Assembly (NCBI GenBank): GCA_027214385.1
Contig: JAPVXR010000001.1
Coordinates: 124,001 to 188,000, forward strand
Reading direction: 5' to 3'
Length of the DNA stretch: 64,000 nt
From: Cryomorphaceae bacterium 1068
GTDB taxonomy: Bacteria; Bacteroidota; Bacteroidia; Flavobacteriales_D; Cryomorphaceae
Part shown: one piece after another, positions 18,341-26,412 of the stretch
Layout of the letters: every line of letters begins with the position of its first letter
Numbering within the stretch: position 1 is the first letter of the stretch
Translations under genes and position numbers: made by a program
Notes under the pieces: generated by a model
Database searches by the model: none
The model's input: the letters and a program-made list of their open reading frames with translations, nothing else
What the model was told of the DNA's origin: nothing

Positions 18341-18589
18341 GTTTGGTGACTAAGCACGCTCTTGGATTCAACTTTTGAATGAAGTACAGATCACCCATTA
18401 ACCCATGCCATCAATAGGCAGGTACACTTCTACTCCGCTGGCGGAGGTGGATTTTCAGAAAAGCACTCAATCTGACGGCGGTCTCTGTCTCCCTTTGGAG
18501 GCGATGTGCTGAGCATGTCTAAGTAGAGTGGCAATTTCCGTGTAAACGTCAATTGACGAGGGAGGAAGTATTTAACCTCCCAATCACGC
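18341..18589. other. Intergenic region with short palindromes
   Basis: No gene seen. Contains CTCCGC-TGG-CGGAG (about 18435-18448), a perfect 12-bp palindrome CGTCAATTGACG (18547-18558) and GGAGG...CCTCC shortly after. Confidence 0.5.
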
Positions 18590-18743
18590 CCTGCACCCTA
18601 CACCCTAAGAATTACGACCACCGACTATCGACTATCTACCATAGACTACCACCACCACCTTCTCGATACATTTTGCTCCTTCGTCGCAAAACACTCGAAG
18701 TGACAACGCTTCTCTTACTAAATTGACTATCGACCACCAACTC
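18590..18743. repeat. Heptanucleotide repeat block 4 with one core palindrome
   Basis: Heptamers CACCCTA, then ACTATCG/ACTATCT, leading to the fifth core copy at about 18646-18712. The 3' half is altered (CTTCTCTTACTAAA) but TCGATACATTTTGC and GCAAAACACTCGAAGTGACAA (split here: GCAAAACACTCGA, AGTGACAA) are intact. Further ACTATCG/ACCACCA units run to the stop codon of the regulator gene on the minus strand. Confidence 0.88.
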
Positions 18744-19508
18744 TCAAATCCAATGCCCCGTCAAAGCCACCTTAAGCGCCTCCAAAGAGCTCTTCGCATT
18801 CGTTTTTTCCAAGATGTTCTTGCGGTGGATGTTGACCGTATGCTTCGAGATCTCCAATTTCTCAGCTATTTCTACCGAGTTTAATCCGTCGGCCATGGCA
18901 GCTAATACCTCTCTTTCGCGTTCGCTCAGAGGCGATTCTCCCGAAGTGTAAGAATTGTCCTCTTTAACGTTGTAGAAAGAAGGCTCACCATCAAGGCCGA
19001 TTAGATTCAGCTGCATATGGGTATCCGTTTTCAGGTGGGTGATATCCGTCAAGACGGCGAAGGTTCGGATCAGAGCACCGTCATCTTCGTTTTGAAGAGT
19101 CATGACTTGGTGCAAAAGTCGCTTGTAATTGCCTTTACCATCCTTGATGCGGTAATCGTAAGAAACTTTGTATTTAACTAGTTTCTCAGGAGGTATGGTA
19201 GGAAGGAAAGTAAGTAGAGTACCCTCAAAACGCATAAAGTTTTTCAGGTCATCCGGGTGCATGTTTTCAATTATATAAGTAAGACTGAATGCTTTCGGAT
19301 CAATGGATAGAACATCTTTGGTTCCTGCGCTGCAATACTCCATTTCCTGATTAGGGAAAGAATAGATCAAGAAAAAGTAATCTCCGATGTGGAAGGTGTT
19401 CATCAGAAACTCGCTCAATTCCACCTCACCGTCAAATTTCTTTGCCTCTCGGTTTTTAGAGCCGCTTCTGTATAACTCTCTCGCTTGATTTAAAATATCT
19501 TCTTTCAT
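18744..19508 (-). CDS. PAS-like/LuxR-type HTH regulator
   Basis: 254 residues. The N-terminal 150 residues form a PAS-like sensor (GDYFFLIYSFPNQEMEYCSAG, then IENMHPDDLKNFM, a hallmark of PAS folds, and TFAVLTDIT). The C-terminal 60 residues are a classical LuxR/GerE HTH: LSEREREVLAAMADGLNSVEIAEKL, SKHTVNIHRKNILEK, NAKSSLEAL. It has no receiver domain, so it is a one-component regulator or a partner of a separate sensor. It is the second gene of a pair. Its ATG (19508) is the last of four ATGs in an 8-bp tandem repeat linking it to the paralogue upstream. The stop abuts repeat block 4. Confidence 0.88.
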   Translation of the reverse strand: MKEDILNQARELYRSGSKNREAKKFDGEVELSEFLMNTFHIGDYFFLIYSFPNQEMEYCSAGTKDVLSIDPKAFSLTYIIENMHPDDLKNFMRFEGTLLTFLPTIPPEKLVKYKVSYDYRIKDGKGNYKRLLHQVMTLQNEDDGALIRTFAVLTDITHLKTDTHMQLNLIGLDGEPSFYNVKEDNSYTSGESPLSEREREVLAAMADGLNSVEIAEKLEISKHTVNIHRKNILEKTNAKSSLEALKVALTGHWI

Positions 19509-19534
19509 TCTTTCATTCTTTCATTCTTTCATTC
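19505..19534 (-). repeat. Octamer tandem repeat forming a chain of ATGA stop/start sites
   Basis: Unit ATGAAAGA on the minus strand, four copies with ATGs at 19532, 19524, 19516 and 19508. The upstream gene stops at TGA 19531-19529 overlapping the first ATG. Each of the first three ATGs reads Met-Lys-Glu-stop, with the TGA overlapping the next ATG. Only the fourth opens the regulator gene. Confidence 0.9.
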
Positions 19535-20290
19535 TTTTTTCAACCATTTGTTTTCATTGGTCATAGCCAATAGGTGAACCGTCGATTTTGCCCCTGCTTT
19601 TCTGCGGATCCGCTTTAAGTGATTATTCAATGTTTCTAAGCTGATGTGCAATTTTTGAGCCGTAAACGGTAAGTCCTTCTCCCGCATTGCCGCTTCCAAT
19701 ATTTCCAGTTCTCTCATCGTGAAATCAGGCAACTTTTCGATTTTCTTCTTTTGGCGGTAAAGCTTCTTTGACTCACCTCCGCGAAGATTTATCAGCGATA
19801 AATACTGATCGGAATTCGTTTTAATCGAGCTAATATCCGTGAAAACATAGAGGTATTCAACCTGCTGAGTATCTGTCAATCTGAGCGGCTGTGATTGAAA
19901 CATGAGTTGCTTGAACTTACCCGTTTTTGACTTCAACCTCAGATTGTACTGCGTTTTGTAGTTCCATCTTTCTTCTTCAGGAATGGATAAATAAAATCGC
20001 TCGGCCTCAGCTTCAAATTCTTCCATTACCGCTACATCGTCAGGATGAATCAAATCAAGAAGAAAATCAAAGTGGATGTCTTGGGCATCGTAGCCCAAAA
20101 CCTTCGTCACACCTTCACTGCAAACGGTAGCACGGGTAGATTCGGAAAGGACAATCAAGTAGAAGAAGTCACCCGTTTGAAACCGTTCGAGCCAAGCTTG
20201 GTGCTCTTTGATTTTTTCCGGATAGATGGATTGGTCCGATTGTAGAACCATCCACTCATTCCTACTCAAGTTGAATTTTAATTTTTCCAT
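19529..20290 (-). CDS. PAS-like regulator with degenerate LuxR-type HTH
   Basis: 253 residues, a paralogue of the following gene. The sensor half has GDFFYLIVLSESTRATVCSEG, LLDLIHPDDVAVMEEFEAEAE and YVFTDISS. The C-terminal HTH is recognisable but diverged (FTMRELEILEAAMREKDLPFTAQKLHISLETLNNHLKRI, which I read as two halves around MREKD; then AGAKSTVHLLA). The usual LuxR T-x-x-E is reduced to TMRELEIL. The pair presumably arose by duplication and may heterodimerise or respond to different cues (inference). Translationally coupled to the next gene through the octamer repeat. Confidence 0.82.
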   Translation of the reverse strand: MEKLKFNLSRNEWMVLQSDQSIYPEKIKEHQAWLERFQTGDFFYLIVLSESTRATVCSEGVTKVLGYDAQDIHFDFLLDLIHPDDVAVMEEFEAEAERFYLSIPEEERWNYKTQYNLRLKSKTGKFKQLMFQSQPLRLTDTQQVEYLYVFTDISSIKTNSDQYLSLINLRGGESKKLYRQKKKIEKLPDFTMRELEILEAAMREKDLPFTAQKLHISLETLNNHLKRIRRKAGAKSTVHLLAMTNENKWLKKE

Positions 20291-20660
20291 CTCGCCTTTG
20301 AAAGCAGAAGTCGTAAATAATTACTCAGTATCCAAGCTTAACGCTAGAAGCTATATTGAATTTTACCCATATTATTTTGGTAAGCCTCTATGGATAGAAA
20401 GATATTACTTTCTCTATTCCTCGACAAAAAATCTGATCAAATATTTCAATCCTCCCTTCGGATAATTTCAACTTTCATCTTGAAATCGCAAATGAAGATT
20501 GACCAAAAATAGCTATTGACCGCGGGCGCAAGAATCACAACCTTGCGCATGGTTAAAATGGGAGAATATTTAAGGAATATTCTCTGATATGCTCGAGACG
20601 ATCGGCTTTTAATAAAGAGAAGAGGGCAAAAAAATTAATCCAAGCATATCGAAGGTCTAT
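20291..20660. other. Intergenic region upstream of the regulator pair
   Basis: No gene seen. A hairpin with stem GCGCAAG (20527-20533) and CTTGCGC (20542-20548) separated by 8 nt is present. The region should contain the promoter of the minus-strand regulator pair, but I cannot identify a convincing TAnnTTTG element. Confidence 0.45.
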
Positions 20661-20759
20661 GAATCAGGTTAGAGCGAAACCGCTGCACTTCGTTCAGTGG
20701 TAATAGCGCTTAACCAACTTCGCCGAAAGCACTTGTCCCCAAAAGACAGGTGCTTTTTT
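20661..20759 (+). ncRNA. Candidate small RNA ending in an intrinsic terminator
   Basis: A terminator-like hairpin AGCACTTGTC (20728-20737), loop CCCCAAA, GACAGGTGCT (20745-20754), then a T run to 20759, has no plus-strand gene in front of it. The preceding bases include pairable blocks (GGTTAG near 20669 with TAACC near 20710; AGCG repeats). The 5' end is not defined. Confidence 0.3.
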
Positions 20760-20927
20760 GGTATAAGCTGCCCAATCGAAGATCATTTTTCATGGCTTTT
20801 TTCCGATAGCGTAGGTTGTATAGCCGATGCAGGGGAATGGAGTGGATGAGGTGGCCTTGTAATCTGTAGAACAATCCCTATGGATTCATCGAGCGTATTT
20901 TCGTTTATTTGTCCTTTAAATCAAGAG

Positions 20928-21692
20928 ATGAAGCGATTTTTTCTCCACCTGTTATTGACGTTGCTGCCACTACTGGCGCTTATTCAAGCCAAAGGGCAAT
21001 TCACCTATTTCGAGGGATCATTTGGAATTTCTGCCACTAAGTACAGCAGCGACTTTTCGAACAGTGTTAGTTCGCGGGCCTTTTCACTCAATTTATCGGC
21101 GGTAAGAAGGGTGGCGCGTCCGATTGGTTTTGGGTTGGAACTAGGGTTGCCACTGGTGCAAGGCGGAAGTGCCGTTTACGACCAAGTAGAAATTGAAACA
21201 TCGACTCAATCCGTGTATTCTTCCTACTATTGGGGTAGCGAATTCGATATGGATGAGCTAGAGTACACGGTGAGGCAGCGGCCTATACCTCGGGTGTTGA
21301 TGCGGGTATATCTTGGCGATGGTTATTCTGATTTTTACTTTGAAGGCCGATTTGGATTTTCGTCGGTAAAGGAGGAGCTCACCATGCAGCGCGATAAGAT
21401 AGAATATCCCGATGGCACCGAATATCCCGAAGTGGATATCGATTTTAGTCAGAACGTGAGTTTTACCGCGATAGGACTCGCAATGGGTTATCAGAATACT
21501 TACGATACGGGGTGGTTTTTTAGAATTCGCGGTGGATTCGACATCATGAATTATGAAGACCACGAAATAGACGAGGCCTTTATATACGGTACGGATGATG
21601 ATGGTGAAGTGAATATCGCTACACCAAGAAGTTTAATTGATAATTCGTCTACCCTATGGGTGCTCGACATCGGGACCGGCTATTACTTTTGA
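20928..21692 (+). CDS. Outer-membrane beta-barrel-like secreted protein
   Basis: About 254 residues from ATG 20928, chosen because it begins a good signal peptide (MKRFFLHLLLTLLPLLALIQ, then AKGQ). The upstream ATG at 20880 only adds 16 unrelated residues. The mature part alternates amphipathic strands with acidic turns (FTYFEGSFGISATKYSSDF, FGLELGLPLV, FYFEGRFGFSSV, FTAIGLAMGYQ, WFFRIRGGFDIM) and ends LDIGTGYYF, an aromatic terminus typical of outer-membrane barrels. Function unknown. It is followed after 1 nt by the serine protease gene, so the two probably form an operon. Confidence 0.75.
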   Translation: MKRFFLHLLLTLLPLLALIQAKGQFTYFEGSFGISATKYSSDFSNSVSSRAFSLNLSAVRRVARPIGFGLELGLPLVQGGSAVYDQVEIETSTQSVYSSYYWGSEFDMDELEYTVRQRPIPRVLMRVYLGDGYSDFYFEGRFGFSSVKEELTMQRDKIEYPDGTEYPEVDIDFSQNVSFTAIGLAMGYQNTYDTGWFFRIRGGFDIMNYEDHEIDEAFIYGTDDDGEVNIATPRSLIDNSSTLWVLDIGTGYYF

Positions 21693-21693
21693 T

Positions 21694-23190
21694 ATGAAGC
21701 GCATTATTTTTCTCTTGATTTTTCTGCTCCCCGTCACTTCTTTCGGACAGTTGAAATACACCTTTACATCTGAGCCTGACTCTGCTACCGTTTATGTGAA
21801 TGGGGAGGAAGATTGCACTACACCCTGTGTTTCGAGGGTGTATTGGCGTGCTGCTTCAAAAGATGTCGGGAAGGTGGTTTTCACCGTGAAAGCAGAAGGC
21901 TATACGACTTGGAGCGATTCCCTGTTTGAAAAGCCAAAAAAGTTTGACCATTCTTTCCGTGCGAGGCTTAAGCCTGAGGTCACCAAGTTTGATTTTGACA
22001 GCGAGGTGGCCCCGATTACTTTCGAAAAAATTCTAACCGTCGGATTGGAAGAAGACCAAGTAATAGGGGAGATTCGCGAAGGGAACCAGGTGGAGGAAGA
22101 AATAGAATGGCATGCCTACTTTAAAAGTGATTTTAATAAATCGATCAGTGCTTTCTATGAGATGGCTGATCGTTCGGGCTTTCCAACTTCTCGCTCAGAA
22201 ATCAAGAAAGAAACACTGTTTCAAGCTCAAATAAAAACATTGCCACGTCGACCGCGATTTATTGTAGGTGTTGAAATCAGCGATGTCAATGTGATGCAGG
22301 AGGAATCTCAATTTGGCAACCTGTCCAGAGGGTACGAGGTTCGTGTGAAAACACGGCTCAGGGCCAAGTGGCAAGTCTTTGACAAAGTTGAGAACAAAAT
22401 AGTGGAGGAGTATGAAAACATAGGTACGTTCAATAGCAGGAACTATCGCAGGACTTACGACTTTTCATTGGTCGGCGCAATCAATAACTCGGCTGCTGAT
22501 TTTTTGAAGAATAGCAGATTGAATGAACTCGTCGGCGAAAGCAGATCAAAGACAGATCAGTTTATATCTGCAGGAAGTGACAACCATGAAGAGATTTTGA
22601 TTGGTTCAAAAGCCAAAGAGACATTTGCCAGCCTTAGTTCAATGGTTCAGAGTACAAGCCCTGCCTGCGTTACCGTAATAACCGAAATGGGGCATGGAAG
22701 TGGTGTAGTGATAGACCCATCGGGATTGATTCTGACCTCATACCATGTGATTGAGGATGCCAATCAAGTGGATGTGAAGTTTAACAATGGGTTGACGCTA
22801 GGGGCCGATGTCATCGTTTATGACGATTCCAGCGATGTGGTTTTGATGAGGGTCAAGGGTAAAGAATTCGCATACTTATCTCCTGCACCTGAAGCCTCGA
22901 CCATTCTTGGTATGGAAGTCATCACCATTGGCACTCCTTCCAGTCCCGATCTGGGGCAGAGTATAGCCAGGGGAATTGTAAGCGGACGTCGGATGGATGA
23001 AGAATTGGAGTACATCCAAATAGATATGGCAGTAAGCCCGGGCAATAGCGGAGGTCCACTACTGGACAGTCATGGAAGAATATTGGGTATTGTGAAGAGT
23101 AAAATCGTGGATGAGGGAGTAGAGGGTATTGGTTTTGCCGTGCCAATTGAGACGGCTCTTAAAAAGCTGCGAATCAGCGTAGGGGAATAA
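21694..23190 (+). CDS. Secreted trypsin-like (HtrA-type) serine protease with PEGA-like domain
   Basis: 498 residues from ATG 21694 (MKRIIFLLIFLLPVTSFGQ signal peptide); the longer open frame overlaps the upstream gene and is rejected. Residues about 20-95 resemble a PEGA domain (TSEPDSATVYVNGEEDCTTPC). The middle is alpha/beta and unassigned. The last 170 residues are a chymotrypsin-fold protease: GHGSGVVIDPSGLILTSYHV with His351, DDSSDVVLMRV with Asp381, and GNSGGPL with Ser452, so the triad is intact. It lacks the PDZ domains of DegP/DegS. Likely acts in the periplasm on misfolded or specific envelope proteins (inference). Confidence 0.88.
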   Translation: MKRIIFLLIFLLPVTSFGQLKYTFTSEPDSATVYVNGEEDCTTPCVSRVYWRAASKDVGKVVFTVKAEGYTTWSDSLFEKPKKFDHSFRARLKPEVTKFDFDSEVAPITFEKILTVGLEEDQVIGEIREGNQVEEEIEWHAYFKSDFNKSISAFYEMADRSGFPTSRSEIKKETLFQAQIKTLPRRPRFIVGVEISDVNVMQEESQFGNLSRGYEVRVKTRLRAKWQVFDKVENKIVEEYENIGTFNSRNYRRTYDFSLVGAINNSAADFLKNSRLNELVGESRSKTDQFISAGSDNHEEILIGSKAKETFASLSSMVQSTSPACVTVITEMGHGSGVVIDPSGLILTSYHVIEDANQVDVKFNNGLTLGADVIVYDDSSDVVLMRVKGKEFAYLSPAPEASTILGMEVITIGTPSSPDLGQSIARGIVSGRRMDEELEYIQIDMAVSPGNSGGPLLDSHGRILGIVKSKIVDEGVEGIGFAVPIETALKKLRISVGE

Positions 23191-23194
23191 AAAA

Positions 23195-23224
23195 AGCCTC
23201 ACTTGCCAAAAAGGAAGTGAGGCT
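23195..23224 (-). terminator. Terminator between convergent genes
   Basis: AGCCTCACTT (23195-23204) and AAGTGAGGCT (23215-23224) form a perfect 10-bp stem. On the minus strand it is followed by a U run, so it mainly serves the leftward gene ending at 23261, and may also stop the protease transcript. Confidence 0.85.
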
Positions 23225-23260
23225 CGAGAATTCCAGGCTTATTTTCTACCGCAATGTGAC

Positions 23261-24853
23261 TTATTTAAAACGCATCGTCATGAACTGCTTTCGCTTTCCT
23301 CTTTGAGAGAATAACAAGATATCCCTATCTGAAATTTGTTCTGAAGACAAAGGCATTACAATTAGATTTTTTCCTTTTCCCTCATTGAGTAGTGTTCTTC
23401 TAAATACGCGGCCATCACTGTCTACTTCTACCATGGCCACATAATTTTCTTTGAAACTCATGTTTTTTAGCTTTCCATCACCGGCATACAACATATTGTC
23501 AGGATGATCATTGAAGATGAAGTAAATACTCGACTCTACAATGGCTGAAAGATAGGAGGAACCGTAGTTACTATTGGTCGTCATCTGCTCCTTAGGAACG
23601 CGTGCATTCCACTCGATGTTTCCATCAGGGCCGATACTCACCAAGATAATATCGTGGTGATGATATACGTAATAAGTCGTTGTGCGTCCATTGGATGTCC
23701 TCGTCCGTCTTTCTATCCATTGACGCTCTCCTACCAGCACTGCACCGCCATCCTCTTTGCGAATAAATTCATCAATCTTCAAATGGCTGATGCCGATCTC
23801 TTTTCCCTTATCTGCTCTCTTCTCGGTCTTCTTCTTCTCTTTTTTACGCATGTCCTCCATGATAAAAGTCTCGTCGAATTCATTGAAACTCTTCTGCGTA
23901 ATCTCCTTGGTCGTTCGATTTACCTTCACGAAGAAGCTACCATCGGCACCCGTAGTTCCTTGATTTCTATAAAAACCACCCAAAATCAGTTCCTTTTGGT
24001 CGTTTAATCCAACGTAGAGGTTACTCACAAAACGGCCGTCCAACGTCACATCGTAATCATTCAGGTCAGCCCCATCATTGGTCAAAGCCAATATCTTGTA
24101 GCCGTAGTTGACCTCTTTTTTCTCCCGATCAGCTTTGTCTTTCCAGAGCCTACCCATTACAAAGACGTCTCCGTTATCTGCCAATTCTTTAGATTCTACC
24201 ACAAACAATTCATCTGAATAGGGAAGCTCAACTTCCTTTTTCCATAGGAGCTTCATGTCTTGGTCGTAAAGATTTACACCATAGCGTTCGTTATCATCTT
24301 CGCCAAAAGGCATGTCGTAATAAACAAGGAGCTTGCTTTTGTCTTCTGATCGAAGGATCGAAAAGCCCAAATTCTTGATGTCTTTGTTTTTATCACCCGG
24401 AATTTCAGCAACTTTAACCAAATCGTTATTCGGCAAAAGCGTTTCTTTATCTACCGTTTGGTAGAAGAGAAATACTTTTTTCTTCGCTTTATTTAAAAAG
24501 GAGTTGAACATAATCAGTTGATCTCCCTGCATGAGAATTTGTTCGACATCGAGGTCTTTTCCTTCAAATTGAGGATCGAGCTCTGCTTCGGTAACGGGAG
24601 ACATATCGATTGTAAACTTGGCAAGGAAGTACTTGTTTTTGGCAAACTGCGTCTGGACTACATTGTGTTTCTTCAGTACGGCATAGTAGTGACCATCTTT
24701 AACTGCAACGATATCGTTAAGCATGTTCTTTGACTTGTATTCAGGACCTTCCTCTATTGATACAATATCCGTAGGGTTGAAGTCGGCTGTCTGCGATTGG
24801 GCTCCCGTGTAGAGAAACACAGACAAGAGAAGCAATTGGACTATTTTTTTCAT
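23261..24853 (-). CDS. Secreted beta-propeller-like protein, function unknown
   Basis: 530 residues with a signal peptide (MKKIVQLLLLSVFLYTGAQS). The body shows repeated strand-rich blocks of the form (G/D)-hydrophobic-DQ(D/M)KLLW, ILALTNDG, VKVNRTTKEI and ILVSIGPDGNIEW, as in propeller or WD-like proteins. A lysine/glutamate-rich insert (MRKKEKKKTEKRADKGKE) lies near residue 340 and a His/Tyr stretch (TTYYVYHHHD) near 400. There is no T9SS sorting domain. It is 8 nt downstream of the next gene upstream on the same strand, so probably co-transcribed. I do not recognise a family. Confidence 0.7.
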   Translation of the reverse strand: MKKIVQLLLLSVFLYTGAQSQTADFNPTDIVSIEEGPEYKSKNMLNDIVAVKDGHYYAVLKKHNVVQTQFAKNKYFLAKFTIDMSPVTEAELDPQFEGKDLDVEQILMQGDQLIMFNSFLNKAKKKVFLFYQTVDKETLLPNNDLVKVAEIPGDKNKDIKNLGFSILRSEDKSKLLVYYDMPFGEDDNERYGVNLYDQDMKLLWKKEVELPYSDELFVVESKELADNGDVFVMGRLWKDKADREKKEVNYGYKILALTNDGADLNDYDVTLDGRFVSNLYVGLNDQKELILGGFYRNQGTTGADGSFFVKVNRTTKEITQKSFNEFDETFIMEDMRKKEKKKTEKRADKGKEIGISHLKIDEFIRKEDGGAVLVGERQWIERRTRTSNGRTTTYYVYHHHDIILVSIGPDGNIEWNARVPKEQMTTNSNYGSSYLSAIVESSIYFIFNDHPDNMLYAGDGKLKNMSFKENYVAMVEVDSDGRVFRRTLLNEGKGKNLIVMPLSSEQISDRDILLFSQRGKRKQFMTMRFK

Positions 24854-24861
24854 TGAGCTAA

Positions 24862-25470
24862 TTATGAGTGAAATGATAATTTTAGTGAAACGGTCATATT
24901 AAATGTGGCCTTATCTAGAAAGGAAGAAACAGGAACATTCAGATCAGGAGTCTCAGCGAATAATGCACCGAGCGTAAAGGCGAGTTCCCCACTGAATCGA
25001 TCCGCCAGTTCCAAACGATATCCTTGGTAGTAGGCAATGTACGTGTCGCGCCGATCGTATTTTCCTAATTCAGGGTTCCCCGATTCTATTCCCCGACCCT
25101 GACGAACAAAAAACTGCATTCCATAAACCAGGCTGTTCATGGGGTCCTCATAGGGGTGAAGCATGGGAGTAATGATAAATTTATATCCACCGTCTCTCTT
25201 CTCAGTGAAGTCGCTGCCATCGAGGAGCGCATTAAAAGGAACCACAGAGCTTTTCAAAAGAACGGCTGCGCCCACCTCTATACTGAAAACATCCCATATA
25301 AATCGCTCATAAGCGAACGTTAAGTCACCCCCTACTGACTGCATGAGGTCAATTTTATAGGCGTTTTTCAGATTGCTCATTCCCCCGTCATCAAAGTATT
25401 TCGATACATCACTTTGAGTAAATGCGAGAAATGGGGCTAAAAAAGCTATCAGTAGTGCTGGAAGTCTCAT
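24862..25470 (-). CDS. Secreted or outer-membrane protein, function unknown
   Basis: 202 residues with a signal peptide (MRLPALLIAFLAPFLAFTQ). The mature protein has alternating strands and aromatic residues (LTFAYERFIWDVFSIEVGAAVLL split around IWD, GYKFIITPMLHP, YIAYYQGYRLELADRF, LAFTLGALF, MTVSLKLSFHS), consistent with a small barrel. No named domain is recognised. First gene of a two-gene leftward unit with the propeller-like protein. Confidence 0.65.
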   Translation of the reverse strand: MRLPALLIAFLAPFLAFTQSDVSKYFDDGGMSNLKNAYKIDLMQSVGGDLTFAYERFIWDVFSIEVGAAVLLKSSVVPFNALLDGSDFTEKRDGGYKFIITPMLHPYEDPMNSLVYGMQFFVRQGRGIESGNPELGKYDRRDTYIAYYQGYRLELADRFSGELAFTLGALFAETPDLNVPVSSFLDKATFNMTVSLKLSFHS

Positions 25471-25616
25471 CTCCGTATCAGAATGTAATGCTTAAATCGG
25501 GGGCAAGATAATAATTGACCCTAGAAAAGCTAATTCTGACAAGAGCGGTGTATGATTTTTCAGGCTTTACTATTCTTAATTTGTCAAGAAGACTCTACTG
25601 CGCTTATCTTCGGCAT

Positions 25617-26114
25617 ATGCCTCAATCGATACAAGACTTGGTAAATCAGCTCCACCTCCTTCCACACCCCGAGGGTGGCTACTACCGCGAAACCTACCGA
25701 AGTGATCTCTCGCATTTGCCACCAAATGCTCTTGGAATAGAGGAGGAGCGAAACATCTCTACCGCTATTTACTTCCTCTTGACTGGTGGTAATTTCTCAG
25801 CCTTTCACCGCATCAAGCAAGATGAACTTTGGCACCATTACATGGGAGATGCCATCGCGGTGCATACCATTTCACCGGAAGGGGAGTATCAAAAGTTGCT
25901 TTTGGGAAAGGACTTGGCAAAGGGTGAGCTCCCCCAGCACTTGGTAAAAGGAGGGACTTGGTTTGCGTCAGAGTCTTTGGGTGAGTATTCTTTGGCAGGA
26001 TGCACAGTCGCTCCGGGCTTCGACTTTGCCGATTTTGAGTTGCCCCCTCAAGAAGAATTGCTGGATTTATTTCCTCAGCACTGCTCTGAGATTGAACGAT
26101 TAACAAGGGAATAG
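25617..26114 (+). CDS. Cupin, DUF985 family
   Basis: 165 residues from ATG 25617 (MPQSIQDLVNQLHLLPHPEGGYYRETYRS). The family signature is clear: HPEGGYYRE, TAIYFLLTGGNFSAFHRI, ELWHHYMGD and AGCTVAPGFDFADFELP. DUF985 is a cupin superfamily group of unknown substrate. The cupin metal-binding type residues (His in SAFHRI, Glu/His in DELWHH) are present. The open frame begins at 25515, but the extra residues do not belong to the family. A partial second copy of its 3' end follows at 26198. A TTG-N21-TATCTTCG sequence (25581-25612) could be a promoter giving a near-leaderless transcript. Confidence 0.92.
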   Translation: MPQSIQDLVNQLHLLPHPEGGYYRETYRSDLSHLPPNALGIEEERNISTAIYFLLTGGNFSAFHRIKQDELWHHYMGDAIAVHTISPEGEYQKLLLGKDLAKGELPQHLVKGGTWFASESLGEYSLAGCTVAPGFDFADFELPPQEELLDLFPQHCSEIERLTRE

Positions 26115-26197
26115 AAGGGGCAATAGGCTGTTATCCTTTAGCAAAATGTGATTCAAGAGGAATTAGGTGTGGTGGGGCCCTTCAGGGATCGGGCGCG

Positions 26198-26320
26198 GGA
26201 CGCACCCTAGCACCCGGATTTGATTTCGCCGATTTTGAATTGCCCTCACGGCAAGAGTTAATCAAGCTTTTTCCTCGGCATCACAAGGAGATTATGCGAT
26301 TGACTCGAGAGAATGTATAG
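26198..26320 (+). pseudogene. Remnant of a second DUF985 gene (3' end only)
   Basis: The frame 26198-26320 reads GRTLAPGFDFADFELPSRQE then LIKLFPRHHKEIMRLTRENV and a stop. It is a close, diverged copy of the last 40 residues of the neighbouring DUF985 gene. No 5' part is present; the DNA before it is GC-rich and unrelated. It points to tandem duplication followed by deletion, or recombination between two paralogues. Confidence 0.85.
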
Positions 26321-26378
26321 TGCAAGTAGTATCTCGATTATCTTAAATACCAGATTAGGAGATGGGCATTTAGACCAT

Positions 26379-26386
26379 TATATTTG
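26379..26386 (+). promoter_or_regulatory. Candidate -7 element TATATTTG
   Basis: Exact match to the Bacteroidota TAnnTTTG -7 consensus, 27 nt before the ATG at 26413. The -33 region has TTA instead of TTG. Confidence 0.45.
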
Positions 26387-26412
26387 AAGTTAGCCGATTT
26401 TAAACCAAGCCG

